From the NCBI GenBank assembly GCA_002840685.1, contig PHBU01000002.1:62001-126000 (forward strand): DNA of 64,000 nucleotides, given 5' to 3'. This document shows positions 8,304 to 16,846 of this stretch, one piece after another (the first letter of the stretch is position 1; each line of letters starts with the position of its first letter). Source of the DNA: Chloroflexi bacterium HGW-Chloroflexi-6. Lineage in GTDB: Bacteria > Chloroflexota > Anaerolineae > Anaerolineales > Villigracilaceae. The notes below the pieces were generated by a model. The model was not told the DNA's origin and searched no databases. It saw only the letters and a list, made by a program, of their open reading frames with translations. Both the position numbers and the translations under genes were made by a program.

Positions 8304-10073
8304 GTGCCATATCAGACAGTCAATGGCGTGAAACTGTATTATGAGACCTTTGGCAAGCAACTGCCTGGCCAGGTTCCTATCCTGTTGGTTCATGGTTCGA
8401 CCCAAACTGGAGCATCCTGCTGGAACAAAGTCGCGCCCCTGCTGACAGATGATTATTACGTTGTTGTGCCCGATTGTCGTGGACATGGGCGCTCCGAAAA
8501 CCCAAACCAGACCTACTCTTTTCGCGAGATTTCTGCCGACCTGGCCGCGCTTGTTCGCGCGCTTGGGTTTGAAAAAGCCCACGTTATCGGCCACAGCAAC
8601 GGCGGTAATATTGCTGTGGTTATGCTTATGGAGCATCCCGATCTCATCCAGACCTGCATCCCGCAGGCGGGAAATGCCTGGCTGACGCCCGAATTGATCG
8701 AGCGCGAATTACGCGTCTTTACTCCTGAATATGTCTTGGAGCACCACCCTGAATGGGTAAGGGAAATGGTTGCCTTGCATGATCCAATTCATGGTGATGG
8801 CTACTGGAAAACTTTGTTGCGCCTGACGCTCAAGGAAATAATCAGCGAACCGAACTATACTCCCGAGCAAATGGCAGAAGTTAACTTGCCGGTGCTTTTC
8901 ATTCAGGGTAAGAACGATGGCGTAAATGCGCATAGCCGATTTGCTCAATTGATGGCCCGTGCTGTGCCGTTTGCCGAAGTCTGGATTCCCAATGACGTGG
9001 GGCATAACGTTCATGATGAAATATTGCGCGATTGGCTGGCAACGGTGCGTGATTTCCTGGCTCGGCGCGGCAACCCCGAAAGCGAAAAACTCTATCGTTT
9101 CCGTATGGAAACCTATCCCGACGACCGCGCCGGGGATTTTGATGTGCGCGTCGGGGCCGATGGGAAGCCTATCGGGGTGGTGCTGACCGAAGAACGCCGC
9201 AACCAGGCCCTGGGTGTTTTGAGGCAGTCTGTCACGGGGGATAAGATCAAAGTTCTTATTACCGAATCCACCCCGTGGGTCATCCTGAACCGGCCTGTCG
9301 AAGATCTGCGTGATCAGCCCACCATCCACGCTGAACGCATCAGCCAGGCGCGCATGAACGAATCTGCCCGCGTCCTCGAAGCCGGTTCCGCCTGGACGAA
9401 AATTCGCCTGGAACATGACGGTTATATTGGTTGGGTGCATAGCGATTCTCTCTTCTATTGCGCCCAGGCTGTTGCAACTTCTTACCGCGCAGCCTGTAAT
9501 GCGATCGTTTCGGCTTCATTGGCCGAAGCCCGAAATGATCGCGGTTTGCTGGTGCAAAAACTTGTTTTTGCGACCCGTGTGCGCCTCGAAAACGGGCGCG
9601 TGACTTTGGCAGACGGCCGCCAATGGATGGTGTGCCCGGAAGATTTTATCCTGCTGACAGACGCTCCCCGCCCTAATGCCGCCGGGATCGCTCTGACCCT
9701 TGACCTGATTCGCCGTTTCGTGGGTGTACCCTACCTGTGGGGCGGACGTTCCCCCTACGGCTTTGACTGCTCCGGGCTGGCGGGTACGTTTTACGCTTTT
9801 ATGGGCGTTACTCTCCCGCGTGATGCCGATCAACAGTTCATGCAGGGTGAAGTGATCGAAACCCCCGAACCCGGTGACCTGCTCTTCTTCGGTGAGCCCA
9901 ACCAGGATGGCGATATTCGCATCAGCCATGTTGCAATTTCGCTCGGCGGGGACGAATTTATCCATGCCAACGGCAGCGATTGGGGTACTTCGTATAACAG
10001 TTTTAACCCTACAAGTCCGATCTATCGCGAGTGGTTGGATATCAACTATCGTGGCGCGCGCAGGTTCCGATGA
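8304..10073 (+). CDS. Alpha/beta hydrolase - SH3-like - NlpC/P60 peptidase fusion
   Basis: A single 589-aa protein carrying two hydrolases. Residues 1-250 are an alpha/beta hydrolase with nucleophile elbow GHSNGGN (Ser98), acid Asp205 in QGKNDGV and His234 in DVGHNVHDE. Residues about 310-450 look like bacterial SH3 modules (VNE-like TWTKIRL, GYIGWVHSD). Residues 465-589 are NlpC/P60: LWGGRSPYGFDCSG (Cys489), ISHVAIS (His542), FIHANG (His554). The C-terminal half matches YkfC-type gamma-D-Glu-L-diamino acid endopeptidases. GTG 8304 follows AAGGAG. No signal peptide, so it is predicted to be cytoplasmic, acting on imported peptides. Substrate of the hydrolase half is unknown; it may replace the LD-carboxypeptidase of other clusters. 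Confidence 0.88.
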   Translation: MPYQTVNGVKLYYETFGKQLPGQVPILLVHGSTQTGASCWNKVAPLLTDDYYVVVPDCRGHGRSENPNQTYSFREISADLAALVRALGFEKAHVIGHSNGGNIAVVMLMEHPDLIQTCIPQAGNAWLTPELIERELRVFTPEYVLEHHPEWVREMVALHDPIHGDGYWKTLLRLTLKEIISEPNYTPEQMAEVNLPVLFIQGKNDGVNAHSRFAQLMARAVPFAEVWIPNDVGHNVHDEILRDWLATVRDFLARRGNPESEKLYRFRMETYPDDRAGDFDVRVGADGKPIGVVLTEERRNQALGVLRQSVTGDKIKVLITESTPWVILNRPVEDLRDQPTIHAERISQARMNESARVLEAGSAWTKIRLEHDGYIGWVHSDSLFYCAQAVATSYRAACNAIVSASLAEARNDRGLLVQKLVFATRVRLENGRVTLADGRQWMVCPEDFILLTDAPRPNAAGIALTLDLIRRFVGVPYLWGGRSPYGFDCSGLAGTFYAFMGVTLPRDADQQFMQGEVIETPEPGDLLFFGEPNQDGDIRISHVAISLGGDEFIHANGSDWGTSYNSFNPTSPIYREWLDINYRGARRFR

Positions 10074-11080
10074 AATTAACTGTCCACCCAATGAGCTTGA
10101 ATTTACGAACAACCTTCCGTGTTTCGCACGGAGCCAGTGACCAGCGCCATAATGTGCTTGTGACGCTGGAGCAGGATGGCCTGATCGGTTATGGCGAAGC
10201 CGCTGCGGTTTTCTATTACGGTGACACGCAAGAGAGTCTCACGCAGGCCTTGAACGAGCTGCCGTCGCTGGGCGATGATATCTTCGCGCTCGAAAACAGT
10301 CTGCGCGCCCTTCCTGCCCTACCGCACGCCGCTCACGCTGCTGTGGACATGGCCTTGCATGACTTGTGGGGCAAATGCCTTGGGCAGCCGCTCTATCGCT
10401 TGTTTGGCCTTTCACCTGGGCCCTTGCCGCAGACTTCCTTCACGATCGGCATTGACGCTCCCGAAACGATGGCAGAACGTGCCCGCGAATCGGGCTATCC
10501 CATTATCAAGATCAAGCTGGATGCGCATGCGCCCGAAGCCCAGGTGGCTGCAATTCGCGCAGCAACGGATGCCCGCCTGCGGGTGGATGCCAACGCCGCC
10601 TGGACGCCTGAGCAGGCGCTTGAGTTAATTACCCGCCTGGTGCCCTACGACCTGGAACTGGTCGAGCAACCCCTGGCTGTCGGAGATGCCGAATCCTACC
10701 GTTGGTTAAAGACCGAGCTCAATAAACGCGCTGTCACCACCCCTATTTACATTGATGAAAGCGTTCAAACTGCGCGCGATGTGGCTCGCCACAACGGGGC
10801 GGTGGATGGGGTTGTGGTTAAGTTGATGAAAACCGGTGGATTGCGCGAAGCCATGCGCGCCATCCATACTGCCCGTGCGCACGGGATGCAGATTATGCTT
10901 TCGTGTATGATCGAAAGCTCACTGGGCGTGACCGCTGCTGCCCACCTAGCCCCGCTCTGCGACCAACTCGACCTCGACGGTCCCTTGTTGGTCGGAAACG
11001 ATCCTTTCGATGGCCTGCGTTATGACGGCGCAAACCTGTCCCTGCCAGATCGGCCAGGGATTGGGGTTATCAGACGGTAA
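10070..11080 (+). CDS. L-Ala-D/L-Glu epimerase (enolase superfamily, YkfB-like)
   Basis: Converts L-Ala-D-Glu, released by the NlpC/P60 enzyme, to L-Ala-L-Glu so ordinary peptidases can finish the job. Seen: acid/base KIKLD, metal ligands VDANAAW (Asp), VEQPL (Glu) and IDESV (Asp), and the opposite catalytic lysine in VVKLMKTGG. ATG 10070 overlaps the stop of the fusion gene (ATGA), giving 336 aa; the upstream in-frame start would extend into the previous gene and is rejected. Other muconate-lactonizing-type enzymes share these motifs, but the context strongly favours the dipeptide epimerase. Confidence 0.88.
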   Translation: MKLTVHPMSLNLRTTFRVSHGASDQRHNVLVTLEQDGLIGYGEAAAVFYYGDTQESLTQALNELPSLGDDIFALENSLRALPALPHAAHAAVDMALHDLWGKCLGQPLYRLFGLSPGPLPQTSFTIGIDAPETMAERARESGYPIIKIKLDAHAPEAQVAAIRAATDARLRVDANAAWTPEQALELITRLVPYDLELVEQPLAVGDAESYRWLKTELNKRAVTTPIYIDESVQTARDVARHNGAVDGVVVKLMKTGGLREAMRAIHTARAHGMQIMLSCMIESSLGVTAAAHLAPLCDQLDLDGPLLVGNDPFDGLRYDGANLSLPDRPGIGVIRR

Positions 11081-11198
11081 GAGAAAGACAGGTACGGTGT
11101 AGACGGTGATAGCTGTGTATCCATTGCTCCTTATACGCCTGAATCACGGCAATCATCAGAGAGCCTAAGTGCAATTTTTTCATGAAAGCAGGTTTTTT

Positions 11199-12272
11199 AT
11201 GCCGCCTTTTCTTCAATTCCTGATTCGTCGTTTTTTGGCGATCCCCATCTCCTTGTTGGTTATTACCATCGTTATCTACGGCGGGGTTGTTTTGACAACG
11301 CCGCCTGAGATCCGCGCTTCTATTTACATGCCAGAAACTAACGCTCGCCTGACCGAAGAACAGAGACAAAAACAGATTAACCTGATAATCAAGCGCTATC
11401 ATTTGAATGAGCCGTTCCCGATCCAGTATTCTTATTGGGTGGCCTCGTTGATGCGCGGTGAGTGGGGCTACAGCCCGAGTTTGAGCAATGATGTTTTGCC
11501 TGCTTTATTGCAACGCACACCTGCAACCGCCGAACTGGCGCTTTATTCTGCCTTATTGTTCATTCCGCTGGGATTGTTGGCTGGCGTACTGGCCGGATGG
11601 CGTCAGCGTGGTAAATTTGATAGCGTTTTTCGAATGTTCGCTTTTCTGGCTACATCCATGCCATCCTTCATTCTTGCGCTTGTCCTGATTTCATTTTTTT
11701 ACATTGGGCTTGGCTGGTTCGCTCCTGAGCGGCTGTCGACATCCTTGTCCATTCACCTTACGCCTGAAAACTTCAAAGCCTATACCGGCATGTACACGAT
11801 TGACGGGCTGCTAAATGGCCGCCTCGATCTGGTTGCAGATGCTTTTCGGCACCTTGCCATGCCGGTTTTTACCCTGAGCATTTATCACTGGGCTACCCTT
11901 GGACGCATCGCCCGCTCTGTCATGATCGCCGAGCGCCGCCGCGAATATATCATTGCCGCTCGCGCTCGCGGCGTGCGCGAAAACAGGCTTATCTGGCGTC
12001 ACGCCTTCAAGAACATGATCGCCCCTTCCTTCACCAGTCTGGTACTCTCTGCCGCATCCCTTGTTACCGGCGTTTTTGTAGTTGAAATCATCTTTCGCTA
12101 TAACGGCATTTCAGATATCATCGTGCGTTCCATGCGCGATGTCCCCGATGCAGCTGCCGCGCTGGGCTTTACCGTATATAGTGTTGTCCTTGTCCTGTTT
12201 TTGATGTTCAGCCTGGATGTCTTGCAGGCCATTTTTGATCCGCGTGTGCGCGATGAGGTTCTTCGCTCGTGA
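11199..12272 (+). CDS. Peptide ABC transporter permease, DppB/OppB type (second pair)
   Basis: A second DppB-like channel subunit, 357 aa from ATG 11199 (weak AGCAGG upstream; an in-frame GTG at 11169 would add 10 residues). N-terminal transmembrane segment about residues 8-28, five more hydrophobic segments, EAA loop EYIIAARARGVRENRLIWRH. It diverges visibly from the first pair in its long loop (NARLTEEQRQKQINL). No binding protein or ATPase accompanies this pair within the window, so it may share those of the first transporter. Confidence 0.9.
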   Translation: MPPFLQFLIRRFLAIPISLLVITIVIYGGVVLTTPPEIRASIYMPETNARLTEEQRQKQINLIIKRYHLNEPFPIQYSYWVASLMRGEWGYSPSLSNDVLPALLQRTPATAELALYSALLFIPLGLLAGVLAGWRQRGKFDSVFRMFAFLATSMPSFILALVLISFFYIGLGWFAPERLSTSLSIHLTPENFKAYTGMYTIDGLLNGRLDLVADAFRHLAMPVFTLSIYHWATLGRIARSVMIAERRREYIIAARARGVRENRLIWRHAFKNMIAPSFTSLVLSAASLVTGVFVVEIIFRYNGISDIIVRSMRDVPDAAAALGFTVYSVVLVLFLMFSLDVLQAIFDPRVRDEVLRS

Positions 12273-13231
12273 GAAATCTACGCCGCTTTTTCTCTCGCTG
12301 GCAAAACTGGTTGGGGCTTGTCCTGGTCCTGTTCTTTGTTTTTGTGGCGGTCCTGGCCCCAATCATTTCGCCAGATGACCCCAAATCTCCCGGCCCCTTT
12401 AGGCGCAACCCTGATTTTCGTATCACGGATCGCATTCCCAAACCTCCCGAACTTGCGCCTCCGCTCGGAACCCTGCCTGGCAACCTGGATGTTTTTCACG
12501 CCCTGGTCTGGGGGACGCGCGATGCTCTCTTGTTTGGCCTTCAAGTCACCATTTCCACTGCCATCTTTGGCATATTGTTTGGTGTTGTTGCTGCCTATGT
12601 GGGCGGTTGGCTCAATAGCCTGATGATGCGCGTTGTAGACGCCTTCCTCGCTTTTCCGCCCATCGCCGGGGTTGTACTCATCAACCAACTTTGGATGTCC
12701 GTTATCATCAATGCCGGGGGGATGCTTTATCAGGGAGAATGGTTCACTGAACCAGATCAGTCTGCCTCGGTTGTCTTCTGGCTTCTGGATTGGGTCAACC
12801 CGCTCTTGCTCACCCTGATCCTTTTTTCATGGATGCCCTACGCGCGTATCATCAATATCCTCGTAACTACCTTGAAAGAAACCGAATTTGTCCAGGCTGC
12901 CCGTGCGCTGGGAGCCAGCCCGGCCCGTCTCATTTTTCGCCACCTGATCCCCAATTCCATTTCGCCGGCGTTCGTCCTGGCCGCGCGTGATGTTGGCGGC
13001 ATGGTCATTTTACAGGCCACGTTCACTTTTATTGGTCTGGGCGGCGCCTCAACCTGGGGAGCAATGCTTGTTAATGGTCGTGATTGGGTTATAGGTCCGG
13101 GCGGTGGAATTTTCAGATACTGGTGGGTTTTCATCCCCGCCACTCTCGCGCTGATGATTTTTGGCATCGGCTGGAATCTGCTTGGCGACGGGATCGCTGA
13201 ACTTTTTGACCCCTACGATAGGAAATCATGA
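12269..13231 (+). CDS. Peptide ABC transporter permease, DppC/OppC type (second pair)
   Basis: Partner of the preceding permease, 320 aa. GTG 12269 overlaps the upstream stop (GTGA), indicating translational coupling. First transmembrane segment about residues 13-33, then the five-helix permease core. EAA loop: EFVQAARALGASPARLIFRHLIPN. C-terminus GWNLLGDGIAELFDPYDRKS. Shorter than the first DppC copy because the N-terminal extension is missing. It ends the + strand peptide cluster, meeting the ECF operon tail to tail; no clear terminator is seen in the 123-base gap. Confidence 0.9.
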   Translation: MRNLRRFFSRWQNWLGLVLVLFFVFVAVLAPIISPDDPKSPGPFRRNPDFRITDRIPKPPELAPPLGTLPGNLDVFHALVWGTRDALLFGLQVTISTAIFGILFGVVAAYVGGWLNSLMMRVVDAFLAFPPIAGVVLINQLWMSVIINAGGMLYQGEWFTEPDQSASVVFWLLDWVNPLLLTLILFSWMPYARIINILVTTLKETEFVQAARALGASPARLIFRHLIPNSISPAFVLAARDVGGMVILQATFTFIGLGGASTWGAMLVNGRDWVIGPGGGIFRYWWVFIPATLALMIFGIGWNLLGDGIAELFDPYDRKS

Positions 13232-13354
13232 TCGGAAAATTATCATCCTTGCCTGTTCTTCTCCAAACCCTGTTGCGCTGACCGCTTTCGTAGCGATGCT
13301 CTATCCACGTGCGTGACTTGATCTGTGAGAACAAGCAAAAGTGACTTTGGTAGG

Positions 13355-14158
13355 TTATGATTCTGAAATCCTGCAATTAATGAACTGTTCGATCGACAAA
13401 GCAGCTGGAGATTGACCGAGATTCTGGCTCAGTTTGGTGATTTGTGGCGCAGCTATTGCAGATGCTTTCAAGATCAGATCTTGTTCAAAAAAATGTTGTG
13501 CGGGTGCATCAAGGATGAGCTGCCCTTTTTTTATCAACAAAAATCGATCAAAATTCTCAGCGAGAAAATCCATATCGTGTGAAATTACCAGCACGGTTTT
13601 CCCTTCTTGATGAAGAAACGAGATCACCCGGCCGAATTGTTCCTGCTCCTTGGCATCCAGGCCTGCTGTTGGCTCGTCGAAGATTACCACTGGCGTTTTC
13701 ATTGCGATGGCAGAAGCAATCGCGACCCGTTTCCGCCCAGAATAGCCCAGATCACGCGGATTGAGCTGCGCTGCCCCGCTCAAACCCAGCAGGTCAAGCG
13801 CCTGCTCAACCTGAATACGTACCTGCTCGGGAGAATAGCTCAGGTTTTGCGGCCCAAAAGCGACTTCACCCCAGATTTGCTGATGGAATAACTGCTCGTC
13901 CGGGTTCTGGAAAACATAAGCTACGCGGCGGGCCATCTGAGCGGGGCTGTGCTCTGATGTTCGCCAGTCTCCGATCTGGACTGTGCCCGCCTGTGGGCGC
14001 AGCAGAACGTTCAGGTGGCGTGCCAGGGTGGTCTTGCCTGACCCATTTTGCCCAACCAGGGCCACTTTTTCACCCGGGCGGATGGCCAGGGAAACACCAT
14101 CCAGGGCTTTACCCTCGCCTGGGTAAGAGAAGTGAAGGTCATCGACCCTGATCTGCAT
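13355..14158 (-). CDS. ecfA2: ECF transporter ATPase with a degenerate signature motif
   Basis: One of two ATPases powering an energy-coupling-factor vitamin/metal importer, 267 aa. Seen: Walker A GQNGSGKTT, Q-loop VFQNPDEQLF typical of EcfA/CbiO, Walker B VVIFDEPTAGLD, H-loop VISHD. The signature reads YSGRKR where LSGGQ is usual, so one composite ATP site may be impaired, as in several asymmetric ABC pairs. A 35-residue C-terminal extension follows the catalytic domain. ATG 14158 lies 20 bases inside the end of the other ATPase, so the two are coupled. Confidence 0.9.
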   Translation of the reverse strand: MQIRVDDLHFSYPGEGKALDGVSLAIRPGEKVALVGQNGSGKTTLARHLNVLLRPQAGTVQIGDWRTSEHSPAQMARRVAYVFQNPDEQLFHQQIWGEVAFGPQNLSYSPEQVRIQVEQALDLLGLSGAAQLNPRDLGYSGRKRVAIASAIAMKTPVVIFDEPTAGLDAKEQEQFGRVISFLHQEGKTVLVISHDMDFLAENFDRFLLIKKGQLILDAPAQHFFEQDLILKASAIAAPQITKLSQNLGQSPAALSIEQFINCRISES

Positions 14159-15032
14159 CTTGTTTTTCCTGTTTTGGTGAAGCTGTGCCAGAATGCCGAA
14201 ACCCTGCTATTGCTTGTTCGAGAGTGACCGGCAAAGCCAGGCCCATGGGCCACAAACCGCGAGATTGTCCCAGTTCGGCGGCTTGGGTATAGCGCAGTTG
14301 GCGAATTCCGGTTTCACGAAGCTGCGTAGAGACCAGCACCTCCCGCGGGGGACCGTCAAGCAGCACTTGGCCTTCGTTCAGCGCAATAACTCTATCCGCA
14401 TAGCGGGCGATCCATTCCAGATGATGCTCGGCAATCACCACTGTCGTGCCGGTTTGGGTCAGTTTTTGGACGATTTCAAAGACATCCAGGCTGCCCTGCG
14501 GGTCCAGCATGGCGGTCGGTTCATCCAAGAGCAAAACTGTCGGTTCAAGCACCAGAACGGAGGCCAGCGCCAGGCGCTGCTGCTGCCCGCCGGAGAGGTT
14601 GTAAGGGGAGCGGGTCCGCAAATCTGCCAGGCCAACCTGCTCCAAAGTGTGTTCGATGCGAGCCGGCATCTCTGCCCGCGGCGTTCCCAGGTTTTCCAAT
14701 CCAAAGGCTATTTCCTCATAGACTGTGTAGCGCATCCCGGAAAGCTGATTGGCCGGGTTTTGCAGCACAAGCCCGACGCGCCCGGCGAATTGCCCGGGAG
14801 TATGTTTTTGAGTATCCATGCCGCAGACGGTGACGGTACCCAGCATCTGCCCATGAAAAAGCGCTGGGATCAGCCCGGCCAAAGCCAGACACAGGCTGGA
14901 TTTCCCGGCTTCGTTGGCGCCAATCACGGCCAGCAACTGTCCGGGTTCAACCTGGAAGGAGATATCCTTCAAAGCCGGGGATGAACTGCCGGGATAGGTG
15001 TAAGTCAGCTTGTTGACATCAACGACCGCCAT
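14139..15032 (-). CDS. ecfA1: ECF transporter ATPase
   Basis: Second EcfA-type ATPase, 297 aa from ATG 15032 with GGAG upstream; a longer frame would extend into ecfT and is not used. Seen: Walker A GANEAGKSS (Glu replaces the usual Gly), VLQNPANQLSG, canonical signature LSGGQQQR, Walker B VLLLDEPTAMLD, H-loop IAEHH. The last 60 residues continue past the ABC domain (TQLRETGIRQLRYTQAAELG), a C-terminal region seen in EcfA proteins. It forms an asymmetric dimer with the downstream ATPase by inference. Confidence 0.9.
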   Translation of the reverse strand: MAVVDVNKLTYTYPGSSSPALKDISFQVEPGQLLAVIGANEAGKSSLCLALAGLIPALFHGQMLGTVTVCGMDTQKHTPGQFAGRVGLVLQNPANQLSGMRYTVYEEIAFGLENLGTPRAEMPARIEHTLEQVGLADLRTRSPYNLSGGQQQRLALASVLVLEPTVLLLDEPTAMLDPQGSLDVFEIVQKLTQTGTTVVIAEHHLEWIARYADRVIALNEGQVLLDGPPREVLVSTQLRETGIRQLRYTQAAELGQSRGLWPMGLALPVTLEQAIAGFRHSGTASPKQEKQDADQGR

Positions 15033-15813
15033 AAATTCTCCACCAGAGCCCGGCAACGAACAACAAACCTGCCAGCAGAAGCAGGCCCCAACGTGCGGCA
15101 CGCTGAATTCGTGTATCCAATAGCTCGTTCAGGCTGGCTTTGGGGTTTGGTGCGCTAAACCCGCGCACCTCCAGGGCCAGGGAGCGCTCCTCCACATCCA
15201 CCAGTGCGCTGAAGACCAGCGGCGCCACCAGTGGGAAAAGAGCGCGCATCCGCTGCAGCAAATTGCCTTGTGTTTCCAGCCCGCGTGCCTGCTGAACCGC
15301 CTGGATGGCCTGTGCGCGGGCGGCCATTTGGGGCAGCAGTAGAAGCGGACTGCCCAGCAGATAGGCCAACCCGTATGGCAACCCTGCTTCGGCGAGGGCC
15401 TGCACCAGGTGCGCGGGGTGAGTGCTGATGACCAACAGCAACGAAGCAGCCAACATGGCGGCCAGGCGAATCACAATCAGGCCAGCGAAGGCCAGTCCTT
15501 CCTTTCCCAGCGCAAACGGTCCCGCAATGAGCAAGGTTGTCTGATTCTCCGGGCTAAAGAAACCATGAATGAGAAAAAGGATAACCGCAAAAAAGATTGT
15601 CAGGCGAAAGATCAGGCGAACTGCCCGCCCTGCCAGGCCCGCCCGCCAGAGCACGAGCATGGCGAGCAGGCCCGGAAAGAAGGCAGATAACCAGCCGCCC
15701 GGCCCTGTAAAAATAACAACAGCCGAGGCCAGGCTGATGGTCAGCTTGGTCAGCGGATGCAGACGATGCAGGGCGCTTGTCCCTGGCTGGTAGAGGGTCG
15801 GGCTGGCTGGCAT
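15019..15813 (-). CDS. ecfT: ECF transporter transmembrane coupling subunit (EcfT/CbiQ family)
   Basis: Membrane subunit linking the ATPases to the substrate-binding S component, 264 aa from ATG 15813. Four to five hydrophobic segments in residues 25-130 and a last one at about 243-260. The cytoplasmic coupling helices carry QARGLETQG and, later, LEVRGFSA, corresponding to the two Ala-Arg-Gly motifs of EcfT that dock in the ATPases; the second is Val-Arg-Gly here. It overlaps ecfA1 by 14 bases and starts 10 bases after the S-component gene. Confidence 0.88.
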   Translation of the reverse strand: MPASPTLYQPGTSALHRLHPLTKLTISLASAVVIFTGPGGWLSAFFPGLLAMLVLWRAGLAGRAVRLIFRLTIFFAVILFLIHGFFSPENQTTLLIAGPFALGKEGLAFAGLIVIRLAAMLAASLLLVISTHPAHLVQALAEAGLPYGLAYLLGSPLLLLPQMAARAQAIQAVQQARGLETQGNLLQRMRALFPLVAPLVFSALVDVEERSLALEVRGFSAPNPKASLNELLDTRIQRAARWGLLLLAGLLFVAGLWWRIYGGR

Positions 15814-15823
15814 ATGTTCGAGC

Positions 15824-16420
15824 TTATTCTGTAACAGCGCTGGCACGCGAGAAGCGGGCGCTGAAACGTTTTGGCAACCCCTTGACAATACCCCAGGCCA
15901 GCAGGCCTGTGACCACTTTGTCGATCAGGTTATCGGCAACTACGGTGATGATGACGGCGCTGAACAGGTCGCGCCCGGCGGCCAGCAGGTAAGCGGTGAT
16001 GAAATCTGCGCCGCTGCCGGTCACGCCGCCGAACATATATACACGGATCGGAATGGCGACAACAGACAAGGCCAGGCTGATGATGACACCGCTGATAATA
16101 GCCTGCCACCAACTTTTGAATAAACCATATTTGGCGCACAAGCCTGCCACGATACCAATGATCATGGCGACCGGGGCAAAAGCTGCCGCCACCGGATCGC
16201 TGATCATGCCCCAGATCAGGTTGGTCAGCAGACCGGTCAGACCACCCGCCCAGGGCCCGGCCAGTAATGCCACGATCACTGTGCCGATTGAATCGAGAAA
16301 AATTGGCAACTTGAGCAGGGAGACAACCTGGCCAAGGATGATGTTGAGCACGATACCCACGGCCATCAGCGCCAGGGTAATGGTGGAGAAATCTTTCTTG
16401 AGTTGTTCTTTGAGAGACAT
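15824..16420 (-). CDS. ECF transporter S component, substrate unknown
   Basis: Integral membrane substrate-binding subunit, 198 aa from ATG 16420 with AAGGAAC upstream. Six hydrophobic segments. The segment LPIFLDSIGTVIVALLAGPWAG followed by GLLTNLIWG resembles the ECF S components grouped with the riboflavin-type fold. No motif tells the ligand. The presence of a dedicated T and A set makes this a group-I (self-contained) transporter. Neighbouring PCC-domain and DsrE-like genes do not point to a known vitamin. Confidence 0.75.
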   Translation of the reverse strand: MSLKEQLKKDFSTITLALMAVGIVLNIILGQVVSLLKLPIFLDSIGTVIVALLAGPWAGGLTGLLTNLIWGMISDPVAAAFAPVAMIIGIVAGLCAKYGLFKSWWQAIISGVIISLALSVVAIPIRVYMFGGVTGSGADFITAYLLAAGRDLFSAVIITVVADNLIDKVVTGLLAWGIVKGLPKRFSARFSRASAVTE

Positions 16421-16436
16421 CGGATTTGTTCCTTTT

Positions 16437-16835
16437 TTATGAAATGGGTTGAATGTCCAGTTCCGGGTAGCCGGTCTGGGGGTCGACGGTGCGTAAAAAG
16501 CGGACATCGCCCAAGCTGGCCAGAACGATTTCGGCAGTGGTGTAGACTTCACTGCCATCCATTAGGTGGGCTCCATAAGTGCGCCCTTCGCTGTCAGAGA
16601 TGGCTATGTGGTAGTGGCCACCCGCGAGCGAAAAGACACCCGTCAGCGAGACAATCTCGAAGTGGCCTTCCAGGGTTGTCGCTTGTTCCTGGTTGGCGAA
16701 ACGCAGCACTGCTTTGCGCAGGCTGCCAACACAGGTCAACAGACAGGCGGCTTGCAGTTGGTTGGCTTTGGCAAAAGAGTCCAGTGCGGCTTTTGGATCT
16801 TCGCCGGGGCCGAAACGCAGGGCATAGGTTTTCAT
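16437..16835 (-). CDS. PCC-domain (DUF296) protein
   Basis: Small protein of 132 aa composed of a single PCC/PPC domain, the fold shared by plant AT-hook proteins and free-standing bacterial trimers. Seen: GEDPKAALDSFAK, CVGSLRKAVLRFAN, EGHFEIVSLTGVFS and HYHIAISDSEG followed by GAHLMDG, the conserved His-rich core. It lacks an AT-hook, so DNA binding is not implied. It sits 16 bases before the S component and 11 bases after the DsrE-like gene. A ligand-sensing or metabolic role alongside the transporter is only inferred. Confidence 0.85.
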   Translation of the reverse strand: MKTYALRFGPGEDPKAALDSFAKANQLQAACLLTCVGSLRKAVLRFANQEQATTLEGHFEIVSLTGVFSLAGGHYHIAISDSEGRTYGAHLMDGSEVYTTAEIVLASLGDVRFLRTVDPQTGYPELDIQPIS

Positions 16836-16846
16836 CTGCGGGGCGC

